Origin: Oscillatoria sp. Prado101 | GTDB taxonomy: Bacteria; Cyanobacteriota; Cyanobacteriia; Cyanobacteriales; Oscillatoriaceae | DNA: 8,091 nt | Assembly: GCA_025454445.1 (NCBI GenBank) | Contig: JALOOK010000187.1 | Span: 1-8,091, forward strand | Reading direction: 5' to 3' | Shown here: piece after piece, positions 1-5,863 of the stretch | Layout: each line of letters starts with the position of its first letter | Position numbering within the stretch: the stretch's first letter is position 1 | Notes under the pieces: model-generated | The model's input: the letters and a program-made list of their open reading frames with translations, nothing else | Database searches by the model: none | Told to the model about the DNA's origin: nothing | Program-made: the position numbers and the translations under genes

Positions 1-1
1 G

Positions 2-100
2 CCAGTGCCGGCGGACTGGCGGGAATTCGGCGGGGGCATGGCTAAAAATTTTATAGATTTTGGAAGAGTTCTTGATCCGATTTGCACCACTGAACCCTGA
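2..100 (+). CDS. Possible C-terminal end of a gene entering from the left edge
   Basis: A reading frame is open from the window edge and closes at TGA 98-100, giving 32 residues that include the stretch MAKNFIDFGRVLD. I recognise no family. It could be the tail of a gene to the left or chance; the first 48 bases are GC-rich like the coding regions here, which slightly favours coding. A 6-bp inverted repeat (GCCAGT 1-6, ACTGGC 15-20) lies in the same bases. Confidence 0.2.
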   Translation, partial: PVPADWREFGGGMAKNFIDFGRVLDPICTTEP

Positions 101-194
101 TTCCTTAATGGGAAGGGATTATAACGCGCTGACCTGCGGATGTAAACTAACCCAAGTGACTGCTAGTATAGTCTGGGAGGCTGCTGCGTTCCTT

Positions 195-314
195 TCACCA
201 GGCCACCTGCCAGTTTTTCACCGGCAGCCCTGGGGAAGTTAGGTGTTCCGCCAGAGCGCCGCCCATCAGCTGATTACGGTCAGACAGCTGCAGCGCGATT
301 TTGTCCGAAATCAC
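195..314 (-). CDS. Short doubtful ORF, possible gene remnant
   Basis: On the minus strand a frame lies between stops at 339-341 and 195-197. A GTG at 312-314 would start a 39-residue peptide containing ISDKIALQLSDRN and ending in NWQVAW. The predicted peptide has an even, protein-like composition, but there is no ATG, no clear ribosome binding site and no family I recognise. It may be a relic of a longer gene or chance. Confidence 0.12.
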   Translation of the reverse strand: MISDKIALQLSDRNQLMGGALAEHLTSPGLPVKNWQVAW

Positions 315-333
315 CCGTAGCTGTATCCCGCCG

Positions 334-347
334 ACACCTTAAGGTGT
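334..347. repeat. Perfect 14-bp palindrome
   Basis: ACACCTTAAGGTGT is its own reverse complement over all 14 bases. It lies in the non-coding leader about 610 bases before the small zinc-ribbon gene. Perfect dyads of this size often bind dimeric regulators or Rep proteins; no binding protein can be named here. Confidence 0.5.
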
Positions 348-434
348 TGTAAACCCATTTCTGAGCAGACAGACGCGAGGGGGCCATCTCGCAGTCCGAG
401 CGCGGGCAGTCGCTGGTCTCTCTGCCTCAGGATG

Positions 435-459
435 GCCAAGCTTCAGGTAAAGCTTTGGC
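435..459. repeat. Hairpin in the rep leader
   Basis: GCCAAGCTT (435-443) pairs with AAGCTTTGGC (450-459) around a 6-base loop, with one bulged base. No T-run follows on either strand, so it does not look like an intrinsic terminator. A second, wider inverted repeat (GGCCATC 382-388 with GATGGCC 431-437) ends inside its left arm, so the two structures are mutually exclusive. Confidence 0.4.
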
Positions 460-831
460 AGAAAGCCCCCTCAGTGGCGTGGCACAAAGGGGACTTGGAG
501 AGGGAGAGGGGGACAAAAGCCGGCGTTTATGAGTAAGTTTATCAGAATTGGTGAGCATTTAGGCCAAAAACGCTTAACAAAACTTCGTAACCTTCCCAAA
601 CTCTCTTTTGCCTATCCTTTTAGCTGCCTATTGTGCTTAGCTAGTAAGTAAGCGTGCGTGGAACCCCAGACGCCGCTGGATCAACAGTCAAAAAAAATCA
701 CCAAATAAAAACCCGGCTGGCCGCCCTGTCTGCCTTGGTAGGTGGGTGAGGGTGAGGGGGGAGTCTACTAGAGTCCACACCTGCCCGCATCCGGTCCGCA
801 TCCAAAAAACCTGACGACACAACCGAGAACT

Positions 832-857
832 AAAAAAAACTACTACTCCAAGAGTAG
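832..857 (-). terminator. Possible intrinsic terminator of a leftward (antisense) transcript
   Basis: Read on the minus strand, CTACTC and GAGTAG (857 to 843) form a 6-bp stem with a 3-base loop. Three bases later comes an uninterrupted run of eight T (839 to 832). This is the form of an intrinsic terminator, though the stem is short. No gene on the minus strand needs it, so it could end an antisense RNA to the rep leader. Confidence 0.35.
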
Positions 858-869
858 CACAGGGCTGCA

Positions 870-879
870 CTGCTAGCAG
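870..879. repeat. Perfect 10-bp palindrome
   Basis: CTGCTAGCAG is self-complementary, and the flanking bases extend the weak symmetry. It sits about 80 bases before the zinc-ribbon start and beside the leftward terminator candidate, where an operator would be expected. No protein can be assigned. Confidence 0.35.
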
Positions 880-959
880 CATATTTCTCGGAAGAGTTTC
901 AAGCAAAGGACAAAAGACACCAACAAAAGACAGATGGCCACCGGGCGGAGCAAACCTCG

Positions 960-1235
960 ATGGCGGCCTTTGTGAATTCCATATCCATTTCATCTCCCTC
1001 AACTGTATCACACCCAAATGAGTGCATGCCTCATTCACCGCGAAAACCCCGCGCCGGCACCGTTCAGCGAACGGCAAAACCTCCCTGCCCTGAATGCGAG
1101 TATCAGGGACATTTCAAGCCGGCAGCCAGCGTCAAGAGAACGAGGCGCGGGCGAGAGAGGGAACTCTCCCTTGCGTGCCGGTGGTGCAGTGGCTTTTGCG
1201 GGCTGGCTCTTGAGCAGGTGGGGGTAGGCCAATGA
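960..1235 (+). CDS. Small predicted zinc-ribbon protein, translationally coupled to CyRepA
   Basis: Predicted 91-residue protein. The first 40 residues are Ser/Pro/Arg-rich and look unstructured. The rest carries two CxxC knuckles, CPEC at 43-46 and CRWC at 73-76, separated by a strongly basic segment (VKRTRRGRERE, about 59-69), which fits a four-cysteine zinc ribbon that binds nucleic acid. The start is supported by GGAG at 947-950, nine bases before ATG 960; Met23 (1026) is an alternative. The stop TGA (1233-1235) overlaps the CyRepA ATG (1232) as ATGA, the usual sign of translational coupling. I do not recognise a named family. By inference it may help CyRepA bind or load at the origin, or regulate its synthesis. 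The arrangement is strong, but being short and compositionally biased it could still be a leader ORF rather than a functional protein. Confidence 0.5.
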   Translation: MAAFVNSISISSPSTVSHPNECMPHSPRKPRAGTVQRTAKPPCPECEYQGHFKPAASVKRTRRGRERELSLACRWCSGFCGLALEQVGVGQ

Positions 1236-4200
1236 GTTTCACCTACCTGAAGAAGAACTGCCCCATCTGCGCCGGCGCAAGGATAGACTGCCGGCAATCC
1301 ACAAGCACTAGCCTTATTCACTGCCGCGACACAGAAGCCAATCCGCTCGGTTTCACATTTATGGGAGTTGACAAGATTGGATTCGGGATGTGGGCGGACT
1401 CAGCGCGGACTTCAGCCGCCTCTCAAGAGGAGCAACAGCAGTGGCGGCGCGAGCCAGAAGCCCAGAAACAGCAGCGCCTCAAAGAAGAGAAAGAGCGCTG
1501 CGCCGCCGCGCTCACAGAAGAGGAGCGCGACACTGAAATCAAAAAGATTTTGGGGCAGCTCGACCTGAAACCGGCTCACAGAGAAGACCTGCGCCGGCGC
1601 GGGCTGTCCGACGCCCAGATAGAAGCGGGGCAATTCCGCTCGGTTGTGCCGTGGCAGCGCCTCAAGGTGCCGGTCAGCAACCGGCTCGCCGGCGTCGCGC
1701 TAGACGGGCTGGCGTTGCTGACTAAAGCCGGCTACCTGTGCCCGATGCGGAATCTCCAAGGGCTGCTGGTTGGCTGGCAGCTGCTCGCGGACAGCCCGGA
1801 AGACGGCGGCAAATACCGCTGGCCGACATCCCGCACGAGCAAGCGCCCCAACGGACCGACAGCGCACCTGAAAAACGGGGAGCTGCCGGTGCAGGTGGCG
1901 CGACCGGATGGAGTGCCTAACGGCTCCCCTGGGTTAATCGAAGGGGCACTCAAACCCTACATTGCCGCCCAGCTGTCAGGTCAAGTGATGGTTGGCGCTG
2001 CCGGCGGGAACTTCTTGCCGTCTTGTGACCAATTGGTCGCAGCACTGCAAACTCTCTGCGCCGAGCTCAACACCCAGACCATCACCCTCTACCCCGACGC
2101 CGGCAGCGCTGCCAACCTGCAGGTTTTCCAGCGAGACGCTGACACAGTTCGCTTCCTGCAACAGCGAGGATTCACCGTCAGAATTGCCAGCTGGGGGCAG
2201 CTGCGCGACAAGAATGCCCCCGACTTTGACGAACTCCTAGCGGCGGGGCGTGCCGGTGAAATCAGCTACCTGACTGCCGAAACCTACCTCAACCTCTCAG
2301 CTGACGCACCTGACAGTCCGTGGGCTGCTGACCCCGCCACCGGGCGGGCGCGGCGCGAGTGGGGAAAATACAGCAAACTCACCCAGCCAACAATTGAGAT
2401 ATCGCAGCGCTACTTGAATGTGGATATCGAGAGCCTGGTGCCGGCGGGCATCTACGCCATCAAGAGCCCGATGGACTCCGGGAAAACCGAACTCCTGAAA
2501 ACGCTCTGCCGGCACTTCCCCACCGGCAACGTGGTATCTTACCGAAACAGCTTGCTCCAGAACACCGCTACCCGTGTCCCGGAACTCGATTTCCTGTGGA
2601 ATTTGGATACTGGAGAGCCGGCCTTAAACCGGCTCTCCTGGCGAAACAGCAAGTGGGTTGCGGCGTGCCTGGACAGCTTGGAAAAACTTGGGGACAAACC
2701 GGTTCTGGTTATCGAAGAAGCAGGCAAGGCCATTGACCATTTGCTCAGGGGAAACACCTGCCGGAAGCGCCGCGGCGCACTCCTGAAAAATTTCGAGCAC
2801 AAAGTGCGCTCCTGCACGCACATCTTTCTCCTAGACGCGGATCTGGCCGATCCGGAAATCGATTATTTGCGCCAGTTGCGCCCAGACTTGTCTTGCTGCA
2901 AGCTTGTCAACACCGGCGCTCCCCCCAGTTGGCCAATCCACTGGTACACCGGCGTTGCCAGCAGCAAGGGATTCAGCGCCAACAACTTCAGCCTTATTCA
3001 CCAGCGAATCCAGGAGTCTATTGCTGCCGGTGAAATTCCGATGATTGTCAGCGACTCACAGGTGTTCCTGGAAGCCACCGACAAGCTGCTAAGAACGCTG
3101 TACCCAGAGCGCAACGGCTTGCGAGTGGACTCTTTAACCAAAGTCGAAGATCCCTGCGTCAACAATTTTCTGAGCAATCCTGACGCTTGGCTGGCTTTGA
3201 ACCGGCCTTCCTGGCTCTTCCTCAGCCCCACGGGCGAAAGCAGTCTGGATATCTCGCAACCCTATTTCACCACTGTCTACGGCGTGTTTTTTGGAACTGT
3301 TTCCTGCTTCTCGGCAAGGCAGATGCTGGGGCGCTACCGGCTGCCGGTCGAGCGCCATGTGTGGTGCGCAGTCACTGCCACCGGCACTGACGGGCAAGCA
3401 TCGCAGGTGGCCGGTCAGGTAATTTCCAACCTGCAGCAGTATGCCTGGGAAACCTTAAGAGAAATTGGCTTGGCGGTTTACCTGCGAGAGAGAGCGGAAG
3501 CCCCCGAATCGGCGCTGGACTTGGTAAAGTTCCTGACATCCCTGATTGACGAGGAGAGCCAGCAGTGGGCTGACCCGCACCTGGCGGCCTACTCCAAACT
3601 GGAAGCGCGGGCTAACTACCAAAAAGCCAACCTGCGGGCAACTCTGCGGGAGCTACTGCTAGACGCTGGCCACCGGATCGTTGAAGAAGTCGCCGGCGAA
3701 CCAACTGATACCGGCTACAAAAAGCAGCGGCGGGAGATTCTAGAACAGCGGTGCCAACAAATCGCGGCAGCGCCTGACATTTCCATAGAGGAAGCCAAGC
3801 GCATCAATGCTTCCCAGGGGGCAACGCCGGCTGAAAGCGCCGCCGCCGAGAAGGCGTTTCTCAAAGTCACACTGCCTGGATTTGAGCTTTCCGCCGAGTC
3901 TATCTACTGGTTCAAATACGACAAGCGCAACATCCTGTCACAGCTGCAAATCCTGTGGATGGCTCGCCATCTAGAATGCCAGCGGCAGTTAGACTCAAAG
4001 CAGTGGCAGCAAGCCCTCTTAATCGGCACCCCGATTTGGGACGTGCGCACCAGCAGTCTGGCCATCTCTGTCCTGCGAGAGTTGGGAGTGCTAGAAATGG
4101 TGGCTGGATCGGGAGAGTTTTCTGCGAGTGACGAGAAAATCCAGCGCCTGAAACAGCGGGCCCTGGGGATGGCCAGCCGGCTCAAGCTAGCCCTGGGGAT

Positions 4201-4405
4201 TTCTGTGACTGCCGGATCTGACCCGATTTACCTGTGCCGCCGGCTGGCTGAGAAACTCGGCTACACCCTGCGGAGCAGGCAGGTGAGGACGAAAGGGGGC
4301 AGGCAGCGGGTCTATTCTTTTGTGCAGCCCGAGAGTGACAGCCGGTGCGCCGCCGTGCTCGCAGCTTATGACCGGCGGTGGAGCGCTATGCTGAAAAGAC
4401 TTTAA
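1232..4405 (+). CDS. CyRepA-family plasmid replication protein (zinc finger, TOPRIM-like, helicase-like)
   Basis: 1057 residues; the large cyanobacterial plasmid replication protein type (CyRepA1), which starts replication of its replicon. The N-terminus has a DnaG-like zinc motif: C10, C13, C20, H30 and C31, followed by the block around GFTFMGVDKIGFGMW. Residues 62-105 are Gln/Glu/Lys-rich and probably helical. Residues about 140-335 fit the TOPRIM-like DUF3854 region, with likely metal ligands Glu237 (LIEGALKP), Asp289 (LYPDAGS) and D331/D333 (PDFDE). From about 400 comes a helicase-like ATPase: P-loop SPMDSGKTE 412-420, which lacks the usual leading glycine; Walker B-like VLVIEEA 491-497, with EE for the usual DE; IFLLDAD 530s; and QMLGRYR 697-703 as a motif VI arginine pair. 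The C-terminus is helical and basic. The start overlaps the preceding stop and a G-rich stretch (AGGTGGGGGT) precedes it. CyRepA genes also occur on chromosomes, so this does not prove a plasmid. Confidence 0.9.
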   Translation: MSFTYLKKNCPICAGARIDCRQSTSTSLIHCRDTEANPLGFTFMGVDKIGFGMWADSARTSAASQEEQQQWRREPEAQKQQRLKEEKERCAAALTEEERDTEIKKILGQLDLKPAHREDLRRRGLSDAQIEAGQFRSVVPWQRLKVPVSNRLAGVALDGLALLTKAGYLCPMRNLQGLLVGWQLLADSPEDGGKYRWPTSRTSKRPNGPTAHLKNGELPVQVARPDGVPNGSPGLIEGALKPYIAAQLSGQVMVGAAGGNFLPSCDQLVAALQTLCAELNTQTITLYPDAGSAANLQVFQRDADTVRFLQQRGFTVRIASWGQLRDKNAPDFDELLAAGRAGEISYLTAETYLNLSADAPDSPWAADPATGRARREWGKYSKLTQPTIEISQRYLNVDIESLVPAGIYAIKSPMDSGKTELLKTLCRHFPTGNVVSYRNSLLQNTATRVPELDFLWNLDTGEPALNRLSWRNSKWVAACLDSLEKLGDKPVLVIEEAGKAIDHLLRGNTCRKRRGALLKNFEHKVRSCTHIFLLDADLADPEIDYLRQLRPDLSCCKLVNTGAPPSWPIHWYTGVASSKGFSANNFSLIHQRIQESIAAGEIPMIVSDSQVFLEATDKLLRTLYPERNGLRVDSLTKVEDPCVNNFLSNPDAWLALNRPSWLFLSPTGESSLDISQPYFTTVYGVFFGTVSCFSARQMLGRYRLPVERHVWCAVTATGTDGQASQVAGQVISNLQQYAWETLREIGLAVYLRERAEAPESALDLVKFLTSLIDEESQQWADPHLAAYSKLEARANYQKANLRATLRELLLDAGHRIVEEVAGEPTDTGYKKQRREILEQRCQQIAAAPDISIEEAKRINASQGATPAESAAAEKAFLKVTLPGFELSAESIYWFKYDKRNILSQLQILWMARHLECQRQLDSKQWQQALLIGTPIWDVRTSSLAISVLRELGVLEMVAGSGEFSASDEKIQRLKQRALGMASRLKLALGISVTAGSDPIYLCRRLAEKLGYTLRSRQVRTKGGRQRVYSFVQPESDSRCAAVLAAYDRRWSAMLKRL
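2612..2638. repeat. Perfect 10-bp-stem hairpin inside the CyRepA coding region
   Basis: GGAGAGCCGG (2612-2621) and CCGGCTCTCC (2629-2638) are perfect reverse complements with a 7-base loop. It falls between the P-loop and the Walker B-like codons (residues about 461-469), inside the reading frame. No T-run follows, so termination is unlikely. Confidence 0.55.
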
Positions 4406-4619
4406 GTTTCTCAATCTATCTGTCACAGATTGAAATCGGAGGTTGAGGGCTTAAAATAGGCTTATTTTGGCAGCGATCTTGAGCCGCTGTGCGCGGCGGA
4501 ACCCTTGTCCTTTCATGCCCCAGGGGTTTGAACCCTGAACCACCGGATTTAAACCCCGGATATCAAGGGGTTTTCGTCGGGCGGAAAAATACTATCTATC
4601 TCCAGTTGGTATACGTAAA
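4406..4619. other. Inverted-repeat-dense intergenic region downstream of rep
   Basis: Between CyRepA and the HTH/GrpE gene lie at least five dyads: CAATCT 4412-4417 with AGATTG 4427-4432, overlapping ATCTGT-C-ACAGAT 4418-4430; AAAATA/TATTTT 4453-4468; a short CCGC/GCGG stem near 4482-4495; GGGTT/AACCC 4524-4535; and a terminator-like hairpin 4551-4574. I see no coding ORF. The next gene has no clear Shine-Dalgarno sequence. Candidate roles are rep transcript end, operator for the downstream HTH protein, or part of the replication origin. Confidence 0.45.
4551..4574 (+). terminator. Terminator-like hairpin after CyRepA
   Basis: AAACCCC (4551-4557) pairs with GGGGTTT (4567-4573) around a 9-base loop, and the run of T is only four long (4571-4574). 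This is a weak intrinsic terminator for the rep operon. Its near symmetry, close to the next start at 4620, means it could equally be an operator. Confidence 0.4.
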
Positions 4620-5288
4620 ATGGCCCAATCTGCGAGTCCGGATTACGCCTCCCAGTTGCAGCGCCTGATGCAGCAGGCGGGGTTTTCCAGTTTGAAGGCG
4701 CTCAGTAAAAAAGCTGGAGTGCCGGAGCTACAGCTGATTCGGCTGCGGCGGGGGCTGGCTGTGCGAACGCGAGTCGATATCCTGCTGAAAATTAGTTCGG
4801 CGTTGGGGATTTCCCTGACGGAGTTGCTGGCGGCGTTTTCCGATCTGGCACCGGCACCCTCAGAGGATGCGGCGCTGCTACAGGAGTGCCGGCGTTTGCA
4901 AGCACAACTGGAGCAGCAGCGAGAGTCTCTGCTGCAGGAGTTCGTCCTCTCTAGCGTGCAAGTGCTGGAATCTTGGATGCTGCAATGGCCAACAGCAGCT
5001 CGGGCGGCGCAGCAAGTGCCCATAAGTGGGCCCGCCTTGCCGGCGGCGAGATTGCTGCCCCTAGTGCGCCCGGTGGAGCAGCTGCTGCAGCAGTGGGGGG
5101 TGGAGGCGCTGGTGCCGGTGGGGGAAAAAGTGCCTTACGATCCCCAGTGGCACCAGCTGATGGAGGGAACTGCCCAGCCTGGAGAGCCGGTGCTGGTGCG
5201 CTACACCGGCTACCGCCAAGGGGACAAGCTTCTTTTCCGCGCTAAAGTTAGTCCTTTGAAGGAAGAAGAAAAAAGCAAGAAGAAATGA
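4620..5288 (+). CDS. HTH/coiled-coil/GrpE-like fusion protein
   Basis: 222 residues in three parts. Residues about 11-75 form an XRE-like helix-turn-helix (KALSKKAGVPELQLIRLR, then the ISSALGISLTELL helices). Residues about 84-110 are a Leu/Gln/Glu-rich coiled coil (ECRRLQAQLEQQRESLL). Residues about 140-212 match the GrpE C-terminal head: a PVEQLLQQWGVEALVPVGE segment, then YDPQWHQ, PGEPV and GYRQGDKLLFRAKVSP, like the end of classical GrpE, the DnaK nucleotide-exchange factor. The long paired GrpE helix is largely replaced by the HTH and short coiled coil, and the tail is Lys/Glu-rich. I recall related HTH/GrpE proteins from cyanobacteria; they are probably not the main GrpE. It may link DNA binding to a DnaK partner, possibly at this replicon since DnaK/DnaJ/GrpE remodel some plasmid initiators. 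That role is inference. The domain calls are firm. Confidence 0.85.
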   Translation: MAQSASPDYASQLQRLMQQAGFSSLKALSKKAGVPELQLIRLRRGLAVRTRVDILLKISSALGISLTELLAAFSDLAPAPSEDAALLQECRRLQAQLEQQRESLLQEFVLSSVQVLESWMLQWPTAARAAQQVPISGPALPAARLLPLVRPVEQLLQQWGVEALVPVGEKVPYDPQWHQLMEGTAQPGEPVLVRYTGYRQGDKLLFRAKVSPLKEEEKSKKK

Positions 5289-5316
5289 GGGGAGCGCCAT
5301 CTCCCTGAGAAACGCT

Positions 5317-5416
5317 TATAGCGGTTTTCAGTTGGATGAAGTACATGCCAGAAACCCGGTTTCGCCAAAGTTACCGGGTTTCTCAGTACCTCACCCTCGG
5401 GATGAACACCGCTATA
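5317..5416. repeat. Inverted repeat TATAGCGGT/ACCGCTATA enclosing a hairpin
   Basis: TATAGCGGT (5317-5325) and ACCGCTATA (5408-5416) are exact reverse complements and flank the first GAAACCCGG hairpin. From memory, words of this kind recur between genes in filamentous cyanobacteria. The layout is that of a small non-autonomous dispersed repeat, but no transposase or target duplication is visible. Confidence 0.45.
5350..5383. repeat. GAAACCCGG hairpin, copy 1 (perfect 11-bp stem)
   Basis: AGAAACCCGGT (5350-5360) pairs perfectly with ACCGGGTTTCT (5373-5383) around 12 bases. It is the first of two related 34-bp units 66 bases apart. It could serve as a bidirectional transcription end between the two converging genes, though no long T-run follows. 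Confidence 0.6.
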
Positions 5417-5449
5417 GAAACCTGGTTTCGCTGAAGTTGCCTGGTTTCT
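5416..5449. repeat. GAAACC hairpin, copy 2 (diverged)
   Basis: AGAAACCTGG (5416-5425) and CCTGGTTTCT (5440-5449) form a stem with one T-T mismatch. The unit is the same length as copy 1 and shares its loop words TTTCGC and AAGTT. The matching C-to-T changes in both arms suggest the two arms changed together, for example by copying one arm from the other. Confidence 0.5.
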
Positions 5450-5537
5450 CTGTCCCACAAGCAGCCTGGGAAAGAGAACAAATGTTTTTGAACAGGCTGT
5501 GGGGTTGAGGGGCCAACGGGCCAGCAACTTGAGCTGA

Positions 5538-5624
5538 GATATTTTACGATTAAATGATTTCCACAAATACCCGAGTTTAGACGGGTTTTGTATATATGCT
5601 TTCTTCCGGATATTAGGAAATTTG
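5538..5624. repeat. 87-bp direct repeat, copy 1
   Basis: By direct alignment, 83 of 87 bases match the copy at 5763-5849 (offset 225). It contains a hairpin: CAAATACCCG (5564-5573) with CGGGTTTTG (5582-5590), one bulge. The surrounding bases do not match, so it is not a simple 225-bp tandem duplication. Confidence 0.75.
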
Positions 5625-5762
5625 ACCATGACCGGCACCGACCGGTGGGGTAAATCTGCTTTTCTGGGCCCACCTGACCCCCCGATCGTGGCCACAGTGA
5701 CCGGCACTCCACTCCCGGCCCCGGCAACACGGCCATTTTTTGTGTTCCCTGAGTGGAAATTA

Positions 5763-5849
5763 GATAATTTACGATTAAATGATTTCCACAAATACCCGAG
5801 TTTAGACGGTTTTTGTATATATGCTTTCTTCCGGATATGAGGTAATTTG
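5763..5849. repeat. 87-bp direct repeat, copy 2
   Basis: Second copy, 14 bases beyond the DUF1350 stop. Of the four differences, one (G to T at 5810) weakens the internal hairpin seen in copy 1. It could be part of the DUF1350 transcript end. Confidence 0.75.
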
Positions 5850-5863
5850 CGTTTGGGGAGTCT

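Larger units (their letters stand above)
101..959. other. Long non-coding leader upstream of the rep operon; candidate origin/control region
   Basis: About 860 bases with no convincing gene. It contains a perfect 14-bp palindrome (334-347), a 7-bp inverted repeat (382-388 with 431-437), a hairpin (435-459), a moderately AT-rich stretch around 530-655, a G-rich run (741-761), a 10-bp palindrome (870-879) and a terminator-like hairpin reading leftward (832-857). I found no clear array of tandem iterons and no strong sigma-70 promoter reading toward the rep genes. The best weak candidate is TTGCCT 608-613 with TATTGT 629-634, whose 15-base spacing is short. Its position directly before a replication gene makes it the natural place for an origin or copy-number control, but nothing here proves that. 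Confidence 0.4.
5289..5863. other. Convergent intergenic region made largely of repeats
   Basis: This stretch lies between the HTH/GrpE gene and the oppositely oriented DUF1350 gene. Two repeat systems fill it: a nested hairpin pair at 5317-5449 and an 87-bp direct repeat at 5538-5624 and 5763-5849. The 138 bases between the two long copies are GC-rich and include ACCGG/CCGGT (5631-5646). No gene is supported; long minus-strand open frames across it simply translate the repeats. Confidence 0.6.

Noticed and set aside
60..242. 60-residue plus-strand frame from TTG
   Set aside because: Weak start, no ribosome binding site and no recognisable domain.
688..1077. 129-residue minus-strand open frame in the rep leader
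   Set aside because: Starts inside the better supported zinc-ribbon gene, crosses the leftward terminator-like hairpin, and has an irregular, low-complexity composition with no recognisable motif.
1018..1227. Alternative frame within the zinc-ribbon gene
   Set aside because: Shadow frame; it lacks the CxxC pairs, the good ribosome binding site and the ATGA overlap.
1..1231. Search for iterons or a CRISPR array in the rep leader
   Set aside because: Only isolated palindromes and short words recur; no regularly spaced direct repeats.
5210..5791. 193-residue minus-strand open frame across the repeat region
   Set aside because: It overlaps the 3' end of the HTH/GrpE gene on the other strand and contains the same peptide words twice because it translates both repeat families. 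No family features.
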